This document shows, piece after piece, positions 8,631-17,699 of a stretch of DNA of 64,000 nt. Within the stretch, counting starts at the first letter, position 1. Each line of letters opens with the position of its first letter. The stretch is from ENR-C587 sp942493235 (GTDB lineage: Bacteria; Bacteroidota; Ignavibacteria; Kapaibacteriales; UBA2268), in NCBI GenBank assembly GCA_942493235.1, contig OW818676.1, positions 62,001-126,000 on the forward strand, in the 5' to 3' direction. The notes below the pieces were generated by a model that made no database searches, had not been told where the DNA came from, and was given only the letters and a program-made list of their open reading frames with translations. The position numbers were made by a program, and so were the translations under genes.

Positions 8631-9707
8631 TTAGTATCTTACTTTAAGCACAATTTCGCCTAAAGATTTAATTTCTTCTTGGCTTGTAAATATTGCTCTA
8701 CCCTTTTTAGAAATTACTTCCCAAGCAATTTCACTTGAAATATCATCTATAATTCCGGGGAGAGTGTTATCATCTACTAAATCGAAAGTATAGTCGCCAG
8801 TCATTTTAACAGCTTGCTTATAATCGTTATGTGTAATTAACAAATCTCCACTGCCATCTTTTGCTGCTCTGTAAATATCAGCTAAATCGGTTATTACATT
8901 ACCCAAACCAACGGCTTCTTCCATTTCATGAATTGCATCTTTTCTATTTTTTTCTTGTAATGTTTTGATAATCTCCCATGCATCCTTAATTATAATACTA
9001 TTTGATGTTTCATTATAATTTATTTTAGCATGTCCAATATAAATTGATGGTTTATCAGCAACTTGCAAAAGTCTGCTATAATTATTTTCGGTACAAATCG
9101 CTATACAATTCAATGAAGTTTGGTTATGAACTTTTACAAGTGCTTTATCAACTTCATTAAAGTATTCTCTTACCATATTATCAATTTCATTTGCAAAGCT
9201 AATTTTATCATTATCAGTTATAAAATGCGGATTTTTTGAAAATGGGAAGTCATCATTTTCTATTTCACTAATTATAGCATCATTAACGGCATGAACTAAT
9301 TTAACGCCTGATTGAGATAACACTAATATAAGGTATTCTTCGGTACGGTTAAATAGTTTAATCAATGGCTTTACAGCAAAACCTTCACCGATAGATACAG
9401 TATCTTCAGCAATTTTCCAAGGCGATTTTATTATCTCTTTTGTAGAATTGGAAAGAAAGATATGCAAACTGTCCAAATTATAATTCACGTCAATTTCTTT
9501 ATCAATATTGTCGATTTTTTCAAGCAAATCATTATCAAATCGCTTCCCAAATTCAGTGATTACTCTCTGCTTGGCTTCTTTTAAAAGATTTTTTAGTCCG
9601 ACAATATCTTGAGTATTATCTGGGTGTGTTCGGTGTGTATTCATTGAAATTGTTACACATGGATTATTTATCTCCGTTGCGAGCTTTACTAAAGTTTCTT
9701 TTTTCAT
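8631..9707 (-). CDS. Bacterial archaeo-eukaryotic release-factor-like (BaeRF) protein
   Basis: This 358-residue soluble protein resembles the bacterial families related to archaeal/eukaryotic eRF1 (BaeRF, probably family 3). Features are an N-terminal domain with the VTISMNTHRTHPDN pattern, a central beta-rich domain with the EEYLILVLSQSGVKLVHA signature (near residues 117-134), and a C-terminal L7Ae/eL30-like part (GSGDLLITHNDYKQAV, then AWEVISKKGRAIFTS). Such proteins are proposed ribosome-associated factors, for example in hibernation or rescue; their exact role is not established. The neighbouring PRC-barrel and membrane peptide genes are on the same strand, consistent with a co-regulated stress group. 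Confidence 0.7.
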   Translation of the reverse strand: MKKETLVKLATEINNPCVTISMNTHRTHPDNTQDIVGLKNLLKEAKQRVITEFGKRFDNDLLEKIDNIDKEIDVNYNLDSLHIFLSNSTKEIIKSPWKIAEDTVSIGEGFAVKPLIKLFNRTEEYLILVLSQSGVKLVHAVNDAIISEIENDDFPFSKNPHFITDNDKISFANEIDNMVREYFNEVDKALVKVHNQTSLNCIAICTENNYSRLLQVADKPSIYIGHAKINYNETSNSIIIKDAWEIIKTLQEKNRKDAIHEMEEAVGLGNVITDLADIYRAAKDGSGDLLITHNDYKQAVKMTGDYTFDLVDDNTLPGIIDDISSEIAWEVISKKGRAIFTSQEEIKSLGEIVLKVRY

Positions 9708-10025
9708 AATATTTATTTTTGACCTATTAAATTGAATACTAATTTCAAAAACAAATTTAAGTTATTAAATACCATCTATGTTATAGAAATTCGGAAAAGA
9801 GTAATATAATTCACTCATTTTTATAAATAATTGATTTTTAGGATACTTATATTCCGGCAATTTTTCTCAGCTGGAAGAGTAAACTTAACGCAATTGAGTC
9901 TTCATGATTTTGTGTGGAAGAGTATTTGAATAATTTTAAAATGAACTTTCTTCCAGCAAGGTAAACTGTTGAATAGCTTACTCATTTTTAACTTTTATTT
10001 TTACAAGCTTAAACCAGCGAAGTGC
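9708..10025. repeat. Intergenic stretch with a direct-repeat arm and an inverted repeat
   Basis: No gene is seen here. Two signals stand out. GAAAAGAGTAATATAATTCA (9794 onward) recurs at 11195, so direct copies lie on either side of the AI-2E permease gene. GCTGGAAGA (9870-9878) and TCTTCCAGC (9949-9957) form a 9-bp inverted repeat, with a further TGTGTGGAAGAGTA in between. These may be remnants of a small mobile repeat or the 3' processing signal of the permease mRNA. Confidence 0.45.
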
Positions 10026-11114
10026 CTATCCATTTTTGATTATTTTTTTCTTTACACCGGATTTGACAGTATAACCCATTACAAAACCCCAAGGTTTAAG
10101 TGATTCAATATGATCAAAAATTATTTTGATAATAGCAAGTAAGGGTATAGCTAAAAACATACCGGATATTCCCCATAGAGCATTTCCGGCAATCACTACA
10201 ATTACTGCGAATAGCCCGTTTATTTTCACCTTAGAGGATACAATAATTGGTACTATATAATTATTATCAATTAGCTGAATCAGATAATATATTATCATAA
10301 TATAAACCGCATACCAAGCCGATGATTTAGTAGCCAATGCAACTATCATAGGTAAGGCTACCGCAACTACACCGCCTATATACGGAATCATATTGAGCAA
10401 TGCACCAATTACCCCAAGTAAAATAGCATAATCAATCCCTAAAGCAAAAAGTGTTATAATTTCAAGAATAGCAATGATTACGGCTTCTAATACTAAGCCC
10501 TTTAGATAGAGCTGAGTAACAGTTTTTATTTGTACTATTATTTCGCTAACTTGGCTTTGATTGCTTTTAATAAAAAGCTTGTGTATAAACTCAATCAAAA
10601 GAGGTTGATAATATAAAATAATAAATACATAAAATGGAATCAGAAGTACAAGCACTATCCAATTACCGACTATTACTATAGTCTGACCTATAGCAGAAGT
10701 TCCTAAATTTATCAATTCGCTTTTGGTTTTGATTATCCAGTCATTAATATGTTGCTGGTTTATATTGAAATAGCTTGATACCCAATTGGTGATTTGATTT
10801 AGCACTACCGTAAATCTTTCAACAAGTGCAGGCCAGGACTCTGCAAACCTGCTCGCCTGAGAAAACACAAGAAATACTAACCCGGCAAAGACTATAAACA
10901 TTATAAGCATTGTAATCACAATTGAAAGGACTCGATTGATTCCTTTCTTTTCGAAATATTTAACTATGTTGCTGATTAATATGGCAATTAAGGTTGAGAA
11001 AATCAAGGGTAATACTATATCCTGCGTTATGGATAGTATATCTATTAAATAGTACAATCCAACTAATAATAAGGTACCTTTAGCATAAAATGGTAATTTC
11101 AAATAAGTATCCAT
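10026..11114 (-). CDS. AI-2E family transporter (PerM/TqsA-like permease)
   Basis: This 362-residue integral membrane protein has about eight transmembrane segments and the typical AI-2E family plan. There is an N-terminal pair of TM helices and a long amphipathic segment (about residues 85-140, SRFAESWPALVERF). The C-terminal half contains GVIGALLNMIPYIGGVVAVA and then LIQLIDNNYIVPIIVS (near 280-295), which is the family hallmark. Members export autoinducer-2 or act as Na+/H+ antiporters; the substrate cannot be read from sequence. The gene stands alone on the minus strand, and direct repeats of about 21 bp flank it. Confidence 0.85.
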   Translation of the reverse strand: MDTYLKLPFYAKGTLLLVGLYYLIDILSITQDIVLPLIFSTLIAILISNIVKYFEKKGINRVLSIVITMLIMFIVFAGLVFLVFSQASRFAESWPALVERFTVVLNQITNWVSSYFNINQQHINDWIIKTKSELINLGTSAIGQTIVIVGNWIVLVLLIPFYVFIILYYQPLLIEFIHKLFIKSNQSQVSEIIVQIKTVTQLYLKGLVLEAVIIAILEIITLFALGIDYAILLGVIGALLNMIPYIGGVVAVALPMIVALATKSSAWYAVYIMIIYYLIQLIDNNYIVPIIVSSKVKINGLFAVIVVIAGNALWGISGMFLAIPLLAIIKIIFDHIESLKPWGFVMGYTVKSGVKKKIIKNG

Positions 11115-11194
11115 TAGATTATTCTTCTTTTAATGTACAAATTTACTCGAAACAAAATTAGCTTTTTACAAAATTCTAATGTTATATCTTTTAT

Positions 11195-11215
11195 GAAAAG
11201 AGTAATATAATTCAC
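11195..11215 (+). repeat. Direct repeat copy flanking the AI-2E permease gene
   Basis: This 21-bp sequence (GAAAAGAGTAATATAATTCA and one more base) is identical to 9794-9814. In both places it follows a TGTTATA about 10 nt upstream. It lies just upstream of the permease start, within the likely promoter zone. Confidence 0.5.
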
Positions 11216-11265
11216 ATTTTTAACAATTTTGCAACTTACTTTTACTATAAAGTACTATCTCCTAA

Positions 11266-11516
11266 AGAGGCTGTGTAAAAAAAAGTAAGATTACGGTTGT
11301 TGTTTTCTCACAGTGCTTGTTTGAGGTTGTCTAAAATTAATAATATTGCCAAATCGTCATTCTTAGTGTAACGAAGAAACCAGAATTATCAACATTTAAC
11401 TTTGTCCGGATTCTTCACTCCCTTCAGAATGACAAATTTTAGACAGCCTCTTGGATGGAGTGAATGAATATATTTTCAGTCATTTAAAGAATAATTTAGT
11501 ATTTACACAGGCTCTA
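11266..11516 (+). repeat. MITE-like inverted-repeat element with a nested second element
   Basis: The left end AGAGGCTGTGTAAA (11266-11279) is matched by an inverted right end TTTACACAGGCTCT (11502-11516). Inside it lies a second inverted-repeat unit, from GAGGTTGTCTAAAA (11323) to TTTTAGACAGCCTC (ending 11450), around a long imperfect hairpin starting CGTCATTC near 11355. No ORF is contained. The same nested arrangement occurs at 15661-15924. The downstream 11560-11640 region is low-complexity AATTCCT repeats related to those at 55.7-56.4 kb. The rest, up to the gene start at 11944, is AT-rich promoter sequence. Confidence 0.7.
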
Positions 11517-11545
11517 AAGCTACAGTTTGATTCAAATCGGCTCAT
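11510..11545 (+). repeat. 36-bp dispersed repeat, copy 2
   Basis: This stretch matches 7422-7457 and overlaps the right end of the MITE-like element at 11266-11516. Confidence 0.6.
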
Positions 11546-11876
11546 GATATGTAGAAAATGATATTAATTCCTAATTTCCAATTCCTAATTCCTAATTCCT
11601 AATTCCTCGCCCCAATCCTCATATATTACCGATGTTCAACAACCGCCTATGTTAGAAGTAATTTTTATATTCTATTAATTATTTGCTTACCCTTTTAAAA
11701 CAGCAAAGTGTCGAATATATTATACAAAATCCGAAATGCTTTATTGAATTATTTATTTTAAAATAGATTATCTTTCAATATTGGCAAATAAATTACACAG
11801 TGTGCAAAATATTTTACACTTTTTGAAAACTGAAATTTAAAAAGTTACAATAAAATTGAAAAAATAATATATTTAG

Positions 11877-11908
11877 TTTGGATTATCACTTTTTATTTCT
11901 TATATTTG
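11877..11908 (+). promoter_or_regulatory. Bacteroidota-type promoter for the IgGFc/T9SS gene
   Basis: TTTG at 11877-11880, then exactly 20 nt, then TATATTTG at 11901-11908, matches the Bacteroidota -33/-7 consensus. Transcription would start near 11915, downstream of the longest-frame TTG at 11878. This argues that translation begins at ATG 11944. Confidence 0.65.
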
Positions 11909-11943
11909 CTCAAGTTTATAATCAAAAATATTGGGAAATATCT

Positions 11944-14900
11944 ATGAAAAAGCTAATTACTCAATTTGCTGTAATAATCTATATCCTTACGATTTACAGC
12001 GTAAACGCAGAACAAATCAACAGCTCAGAGGGCAAAGAGTTCTGGTTCGGAATTCCATTCGCTGATAAATCATCAGACGAAACTTTATGGGGAAGCGAAA
12101 CAAATTCACCTTATGAATTATTTATAACCTCGAAAGAAAATACCACAGTCCGTATTTATATTGGTGGCTCTAATTTATATAAAACAGTCAGCGTAATTGC
12201 TAATCGTCCTATGGTTGTAGCCATCCCTGATGGTTTTATGAATGTTAGGAGCGAAGTAGTTCAGTCATTAGGATTATACGTAAATGCCGATGACCCAGTA
12301 GAAGTATCATTTTATATTTCTTGGCAGTGGACAGGTGAATTATTTAAAGTTTTACCGCTAAGAGCACTTGGTAATAATTATTTTACATTAAATATGTATC
12401 AGGACTATAATAAAGACCATGCAGGTTCTTCACGCTATCACCCTTCTCAAATATTAATAGTGGCAACCGAAGATTCGACAGATGTTACATATACTCCTAC
12501 TTATGAAACTCAACGTGGAGTTATAAAAGATTCGTCAAGAACTGTCAGACTTAATAAGGGACAAACATTTAATATTATGGGTAAGCTTGATTCTGCCTAT
12601 AATCAATCTTGGGTTTCTGATCTAACAGGTACAAATATAGTTTCCTCAAAGCCAATAGCTGTATTTTCCGGGCATACAAAGGGATGCTTTCCTATGCATA
12701 GTTCTACAATGTTAGGTTTGAAAGCTGATTTTATGCGTAATTTATTGATAGAGCCTATGCTACCTGTAAATGCCTTGGGAACAGAATATGTTTCTGTTCC
12801 TATACTGTACACAGGCAGAACTTCAGGATACGGAACCAAACCTGATGACAGAGGAGATTTAATACGATTCGTAGCTACCGAAGATAATACAATTATCCAA
12901 AGGATGAGAGATGATGGATTAGAATTTGAAAATATATCCGATACTTTAAATAAAGGGCAGGACTTTAAAATATTGAATTGCGAAACTCCCGGCTATTATA
13001 AATCAAACAAACCAATTTTAGTGGGACAGTACGGTAAAGCTTGGTGGATGTCAGCTGTACATGCCAAAATAGATGATAATGACAAAGAAGGCGATGAACT
13101 GATGAACCCACCAAAATGCGGTCAGGGCATGATGATGGGCTTAATCCCTAACTATAGATGGATTAATAATGCAAGCTTTAATTCTCCCAAAGGCGGAATG
13201 TATAATTATGTAAACATTATCTGCAAAACAATCGATACTGGCTTCATTTATTTCGATAATCGTGTACTTAAAGAAGAATTCGGAAGTAAATTAAAGCGAA
13301 TAAATGGAACTCCGTATTCTTATGTCTCATCAGAAATACATAACGGGGGACATACAGTTAGTACTACTAATGACTCTACTAATTTCGCTGTGTATTTTTA
13401 TGGAAATTTAGATGGTCCAAAAGATGGCTTTGCATACGGCGGTATGGCGGGGATAAATGTATTTACACCATGTCAAGATACAGTTACTATAAATGAGATT
13501 GTTAATTGTAATATTACTAATGGCACTATCAATGCTGTTGACTTGATAGAAGGTGCCGACTGTGCCGGTATTTATAATGTAACATATAATAAAACCAAAA
13601 CAAAATATGCTAAGGTCGAAATTTCAACATTTAGCATCGGCGACAATTCAGCTTCTTTTGAAATTACTTTTAGAGATAATAGAACTGATACTGTAGAAAT
13701 AATAATTCAAACCATGTCAAATAATGTAATAAGAAAGCAATATACATATAGTCTGGAAAATATCAGTCTTCCATCAGATACTGTTTCATATCCTATTAGT
13801 TCTACCGGAGATGTTTTTAGTAAAACATTAACGATTAAAAACGAAGGTTATCAAGCCACTTCTATAAAGAGACTTTATTTCAATAGTGGCGAGAACAGAT
13901 TCTATATTCAAGGTTCACTACCGGCAAATTACATACTTCCGGCAAATGAAAGTGTAGATATTACAGTATCCTTTGCGATGCCTGAAAATAATATTGAAGC
14001 ATTCCAAGATGAGCTATGGGCTGAATCAAGCTGTAGTATTACCAAATTGGCAGTACTTAAAGCAAATCCTGCAGCTGAATTAATTACAACTGATATTGAC
14101 TTTGATACTCTAACTCCAAGTGTTACAATAGAGAAAGAGTTTTCAATTTCTAACAGTGGACTTGCTCAAGCTGAAATTACCGGTCTATTTAATGTCTATA
14201 GTGAAACATTTACAGTACAAGATGCCATTTTCCCTATAACCATTTTACCTAATGAGACCAAGAGTATTAAAGTTAAGTTCACACCTGTTAGCGGGGCGGG
14301 GATAAATTATACTGATACATTATATGTAGTTACTTCTACAACAGAAAGTAAATTATATTCTGCACTTAGAGGATATTGCCAAGAGTCTAACGAATCAGCA
14401 AGACCTCTGGCACCGCAAATACCATATTTAGCCAAAGATGATAATCAATCAAAATTAGTATGGGTTAACCCTACAAGAAATAAAGATAATAGTATAATCT
14501 CATCAATAATTGCTGTGGACTGTTATGTCAATAGTTCATATTATTGTACCTTTACCGGAGAAGATATTGCACCGGCTATGACCAATACTCGCTATATTCA
14601 TTTACCGATTGATAGATTTTCAAAAATAAATCTATCTGTTATAGCCAAAAATTCCGGAGTATATGACAAAAGTACTATCTCAATAAATTCTTTTATTTAT
14701 AGAGGTACACCTCTGCAGGCATACAGCGAAAGCTTTGATAGCTATTACAAAGCAGATAAAATCGCGTTAAATGGTAATTGGGGACTAAGCAGTGCCGAAT
14801 ATGTTTCCGGGAATTACTCGTTAGCAGATAATTTTGCTAATAAAACGCCAATTGCCGATTATAACTTTGATTTTGCAATTGCTCCTATTACTATTGATAA

Positions 14901-15477
14901 CAATAATTATATTCTAAATTTTGCTAACAAATTCATTTATCAATCGGATATGAATTTATTAGTTAACGTTTATGTTTGCTCGGCTGATCAAGATGTAAAT
15001 AATATTGCTAATTATACAAAAGTTGCCGAGGTACAACCTGAAGCTGAATGGAATATGGACAATGTAAATCTTCAAGCATATAATGGGCAATCAATTTATG
15101 TAGTTTTTAAAATGACATCATCGATGGATCAAATGCAGAATGAGACATCTAACGGAGTGTATTTTGACGATATAGTATTTACTAATCAAATATTAGGAGT
15201 CGAAGATAATAATACTCAAAACTATACTGTAATGATTCAACCTAACCCAACTAATGAAAATGCAGAGATTAAACTCAATTTAACCGAAAGCGGAAATATT
15301 AATATTGAGCTTTATAATTCAAACGGCGAAATCATCTCTAACGTATATAATGATTATATAACTAATGGCGAATATAATTTGCCAATCAGCTTAAAGAATT
15401 TATCAAACGGAAAATATTTTGTAAGAGTGAAATTCGGCGATAGTATAAAAGATTATTCTTTAGTAAAAATGAAGTAA
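11944..15477 (+). CDS. Secreted IgGFc-binding-like protein with T9SS sorting domain
   Basis: This protein of about 1177 residues is probably exported by Sec and then moved to the surface by type IX secretion. I chose ATG 11944 because MKKLITQFAVIIYILTIYS is a classical signal peptide and a good promoter lies just upstream; the longer frame from TTG 11878 would bury it. The N-terminal half starts SSEGKEFWFGIPFADKSS and resembles IgGFc-binding protein N-terminal domains, with a repeated ATEDSTDVTY / ATEDNTIIQR motif. Two ASPM-SPD2-Hydin-like beta-sandwich segments follow (around KTLTIKNEGY and EFSISNSGLA). Then comes a jelly-roll-like region (ESFDSYYKAD to NGVYFDDIVF), and finally a C-terminal Por sorting domain (MIQPNPTNENAEIKLNL to KDYSLVKMK). 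It is likely a surface or matrix adhesin. It is monocistronic. Confidence 0.85.
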   Translation: MKKLITQFAVIIYILTIYSVNAEQINSSEGKEFWFGIPFADKSSDETLWGSETNSPYELFITSKENTTVRIYIGGSNLYKTVSVIANRPMVVAIPDGFMNVRSEVVQSLGLYVNADDPVEVSFYISWQWTGELFKVLPLRALGNNYFTLNMYQDYNKDHAGSSRYHPSQILIVATEDSTDVTYTPTYETQRGVIKDSSRTVRLNKGQTFNIMGKLDSAYNQSWVSDLTGTNIVSSKPIAVFSGHTKGCFPMHSSTMLGLKADFMRNLLIEPMLPVNALGTEYVSVPILYTGRTSGYGTKPDDRGDLIRFVATEDNTIIQRMRDDGLEFENISDTLNKGQDFKILNCETPGYYKSNKPILVGQYGKAWWMSAVHAKIDDNDKEGDELMNPPKCGQGMMMGLIPNYRWINNASFNSPKGGMYNYVNIICKTIDTGFIYFDNRVLKEEFGSKLKRINGTPYSYVSSEIHNGGHTVSTTNDSTNFAVYFYGNLDGPKDGFAYGGMAGINVFTPCQDTVTINEIVNCNITNGTINAVDLIEGADCAGIYNVTYNKTKTKYAKVEISTFSIGDNSASFEITFRDNRTDTVEIIIQTMSNNVIRKQYTYSLENISLPSDTVSYPISSTGDVFSKTLTIKNEGYQATSIKRLYFNSGENRFYIQGSLPANYILPANESVDITVSFAMPENNIEAFQDELWAESSCSITKLAVLKANPAAELITTDIDFDTLTPSVTIEKEFSISNSGLAQAEITGLFNVYSETFTVQDAIFPITILPNETKSIKVKFTPVSGAGINYTDTLYVVTSTTESKLYSALRGYCQESNESARPLAPQIPYLAKDDNQSKLVWVNPTRNKDNSIISSIIAVDCYVNSSYYCTFTGEDIAPAMTNTRYIHLPIDRFSKINLSVIAKNSGVYDKSTISINSFIYRGTPLQAYSESFDSYYKADKIALNGNWGLSSAEYVSGNYSLADNFANKTPIADYNFDFAIAPITIDNNNYILNFANKFIYQSDMNLLVNVYVCSADQDVNNIANYTKVAEVQPEAEWNMDNVNLQAYNGQSIYVVFKMTSSMDQMQNETSNGVYFDDIVFTNQILGVEDNNTQNYTVMIQPNPTNENAEIKLNLTESGNINIELYNSNGEIISNVYNDYITNGEYNLPISLKNLSNGKYFVRVKFGDSIKDYSLVKMK

Positions 15478-15527
15478 ATAATATCAATAATCAGAATTGA
15501 TTTACTTTATCAGCTCATTAGTACAGA

Positions 15528-15660
15528 GGCTGTGAAAATTTTAGAATTAGTCCATTTATCGAAAATTCAACCTGACGGTTAACCGTCAGGTTGATAAGTA
15601 CTTATAAGAATACTTGTATTTAACCTCGTTCAAACGAGGAATGAAGTTGAACAATTCTCA
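15528..15660 (+). repeat. MITE-like element with 26-bp palindrome (degenerate ends)
   Basis: It starts with CAGAGGCTGTGAAAA and contains a perfect 26-bp palindrome at 15568-15593, centred on GACGGTTAACCGTC. A second short hairpin (CCTCGTT / AACGAGG, about 15623-15640) follows. The element abuts the next MITE-like element at 15661. Related copies with the same palindrome core are at 40931-41093 and about 52030-52165. Confidence 0.6.
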
Positions 15661-15924
15661 TCAACCCTACGCTGAAGAGGCTGTGTAAATTCAAAAAATA
15701 ATGTAATTAATGTTAAATCATAAATCAAATAAATGCCTGTCAAGGGGTTGTCTAAGAAGTTATAAATTTACCAAATCGTCATTCTGAGTGCAACGAAGAA
15801 TCCAGAATTATCAACAAGTTAGCTTTATCTGGATTCTTCACTTCGTTCAGAATGACAGCTTCTTGGATTTCTTATTATTGAATTATTTCGACTTTTCACA
15901 CAGCCTCTGAAGCATAGGGTTTGA
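15661..15924 (+). repeat. MITE-like element with long terminal inverted repeats and nested hairpin
   Basis: The left end TCAACCCTACGCTGAAGAGG followed by CTGTGTAAA (15661-15689) is mirrored by TTTTCACACAGCCTCTGAAG followed by CATAGGGTTTGA (about 15893-15924), giving terminal inverted repeats of nearly 30 bp. Inside, 15744-15866 is a second unit whose arms, GTCATTCTGAGTGCAACGAA and its near-complement TTCGTTCAGAATGAC, form a hairpin of about 30 bp per arm. No ORF is present. Confidence 0.7.
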
Positions 15925-15996
15925 TGATCAGAAAGTCAAAAAATAAAAGGTTTTGCAATAGCCTTGAAATTATATTATTTTAAAAAATAATATTTA

Positions 15997-16022
15997 CAAA
16001 AAAGGGGGTCTATAGCCCCCTT
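15997..16022 (-). terminator. Intrinsic terminator of the aminotransferase-pckA operon
   Basis: On the minus strand AAGGGGGC, a short TATAGA loop and CCCCCTTTTTT form a GC-rich hairpin with a T tract, 22 bp past the pckA stop. Confidence 0.85.
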
Positions 16023-16043
16023 ATGTATTTTAATCTAATATGT

Positions 16044-17699
16044 TCATTTCTTGGACATTCTCTTAGGTCCGGCTTTAACTACACCGTCGGGAACTCCTGC
16101 AGCAAATAATTTAAAGTTGTCTATATATCTTGCAGCAAGTGCATCATATTTTGACCAATATTCATCTTTATTACCCCAAGCATTTGATGGATCTAATACA
16201 TCGTCAGGAACTTCGGGGCAGGTCATCGGTACGTCAAAGCCGAATAATTTATCTTTACGGAATTCGACATTGTCGAGTTTACCCTCTAATGCAGCATTGA
16301 GCATATTACGAGTATGACGAATGCTGATACGTTTACCGACTCCGAATTTACCACCTACCCAGCCGGTATTAACTAACCAGCAGTTAGCACCGAATTTCTG
16401 CATTTTCTGACGTAGCAGATTAGCATAAAAATACGGATGATGAACCATAAAAGGTGCACCAAAGCAGGCGCTGAATGCAATTTCGGGTTCTATACCAAGA
16501 CCGATTTCGGTGCCGGCAATTTTTGAAGTATAACCACTAATAAAATGATACATAGACTGATTTGCGTCAAGTCTTGAAATTGGAGGCAATACACCCTGAG
16601 CATCACAAGTTAGGAAAATCACATTTTTCGGATGAGTGCGAGCCATCATTTCTTCTAAAGCATTGGGAATAAAGCCCAGAGGATATGAAGCACGAGTATT
16701 CTCGGTGAACTGCTCATCGTCTAAATCAATATTGCGGGAAGCTTTATCAAAAACTACATTTTCCAATATTGTTCCGAATTTGCGAGTACATTCGTAAATT
16801 TCAGGCTCGGCAGATGGCGAAAGTCTTATTACTTTTGCATAGCAGCCCCCCTCGAAATTAAATACGCTTTCGTCACTCCAGCCATGCTCATCATCTCCGA
16901 TAAGCTTACGTTTCGGGTCTGCCGATAGAGTAGTTTTGCCTGTACCGCTAAGACCGAAAAATAGAGCTACATCGCCCTCTTTGCCGACATTAGCCGAGCA
17001 GTGCATAGCCATTACGCCCTCTAATGGTTTCAGATAATTCATCACAGTGAACATCGTTTTTTTTATTTCTCCACCATAAGAAGTTCCAGTTACCAAAGCC
17101 ATTCTCTGAGAGAAATTAATTACTAAAGCTGTCTCGCTTGCAGTACCGTCAACTCTCGGGTCGCACTTAAATGAAGGAGCAGCAATCAAAGTAAATTCTG
17201 GAACGTGGGTCTTGAGCTCATCTCGATTATTAATCGGAATAAACATATTACGTGCAAACAGACTCTGCCATGCTTTAGTAGTAATTATTCTGATAGGCAT
17301 TCTATAATCGGGGTCTGCCCCGACATAGCAATCCTGAACAAATAACTCTTCACCTTGTAGAAATGCCTGAATACGAGCAAATAGACCGTCCCATTTGTCT
17401 GGATTAAACGGACGATTGTACTGTCCCCACCATATTTTATCTTCGGTAGTAGGTTCTTTAACTATGTATTTATCGTTTGCGGCACGAGCTGTCCATTTAC
17501 CGGTATTAACAAGTAATGCCCCACCGTTTACCAAATTGGCTTCTCCGCGGAATACTGCTTCTTCAATCAGCGATGGAGAAGTCAAATTCCAATAAACAGT
17601 ATCAAGATCTTTAAGTCCGTGATTTGTTAGCTTATAATCGCTGGCATATTCTCTGGCGTGTTTTTGAGCCGGAGTAGCGAACTCTAAATATTTTGTCAT
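16044..17699 (-). CDS. pckA: Phosphoenolpyruvate carboxykinase (ATP)
   Basis: This enzyme converts oxaloacetate and ATP to PEP, CO2 and ADP in gluconeogenesis, or runs in reverse as an anaplerotic fixation step. The ATP-type signatures are present: kinase-1a loop GLSGTGKTTLS (about residues 249-259), GDDEHGWSD (268-276) and the R-rich active-site SYGGEIKKTMF (207-217). At 551 residues it is full length. The start is placed at ATG 17699: GAGGGA lies 6-11 bases upstream, and the ATG overlaps the TGA of the aminotransferase gene (ATGA). The longer frame would use a TTG two codons earlier. The overlap indicates translational coupling. Confidence 0.96.
   Translation of the reverse strand: MTKYLEFATPAQKHAREYASDYKLTNHGLKDLDTVYWNLTSPSLIEEAVFRGEANLVNGGALLVNTGKWTARAANDKYIVKEPTTEDKIWWGQYNRPFNPDKWDGLFARIQAFLQGEELFVQDCYVGADPDYRMPIRIITTKAWQSLFARNMFIPINNRDELKTHVPEFTLIAAPSFKCDPRVDGTASETALVINFSQRMALVTGTSYGGEIKKTMFTVMNYLKPLEGVMAMHCSANVGKEGDVALFFGLSGTGKTTLSADPKRKLIGDDEHGWSDESVFNFEGGCYAKVIRLSPSAEPEIYECTRKFGTILENVVFDKASRNIDLDDEQFTENTRASYPLGFIPNALEEMMARTHPKNVIFLTCDAQGVLPPISRLDANQSMYHFISGYTSKIAGTEIGLGIEPEIAFSACFGAPFMVHHPYFYANLLRQKMQKFGANCWLVNTGWVGGKFGVGKRISIRHTRNMLNAALEGKLDNVEFRKDKLFGFDVPMTCPEVPDDVLDPSNAWGNKDEYWSKYDALAARYIDNFKLFAAGVPDGVVKAGPKRMSKK

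Noticed and set aside
11878..11943. Extended N-terminus (TTG start) for the IgGFc/T9SS protein
   Set aside because: The -7 box of a good promoter lies inside this segment, and it would bury the signal peptide that begins at ATG 11944.
15661..15924. Rho-independent terminator for the upstream T9SS gene
   Set aside because: The long inverted repeat is shared with other intergenic sites, has extended terminal repeats and no T tract, so a mobile repeat explains it better.
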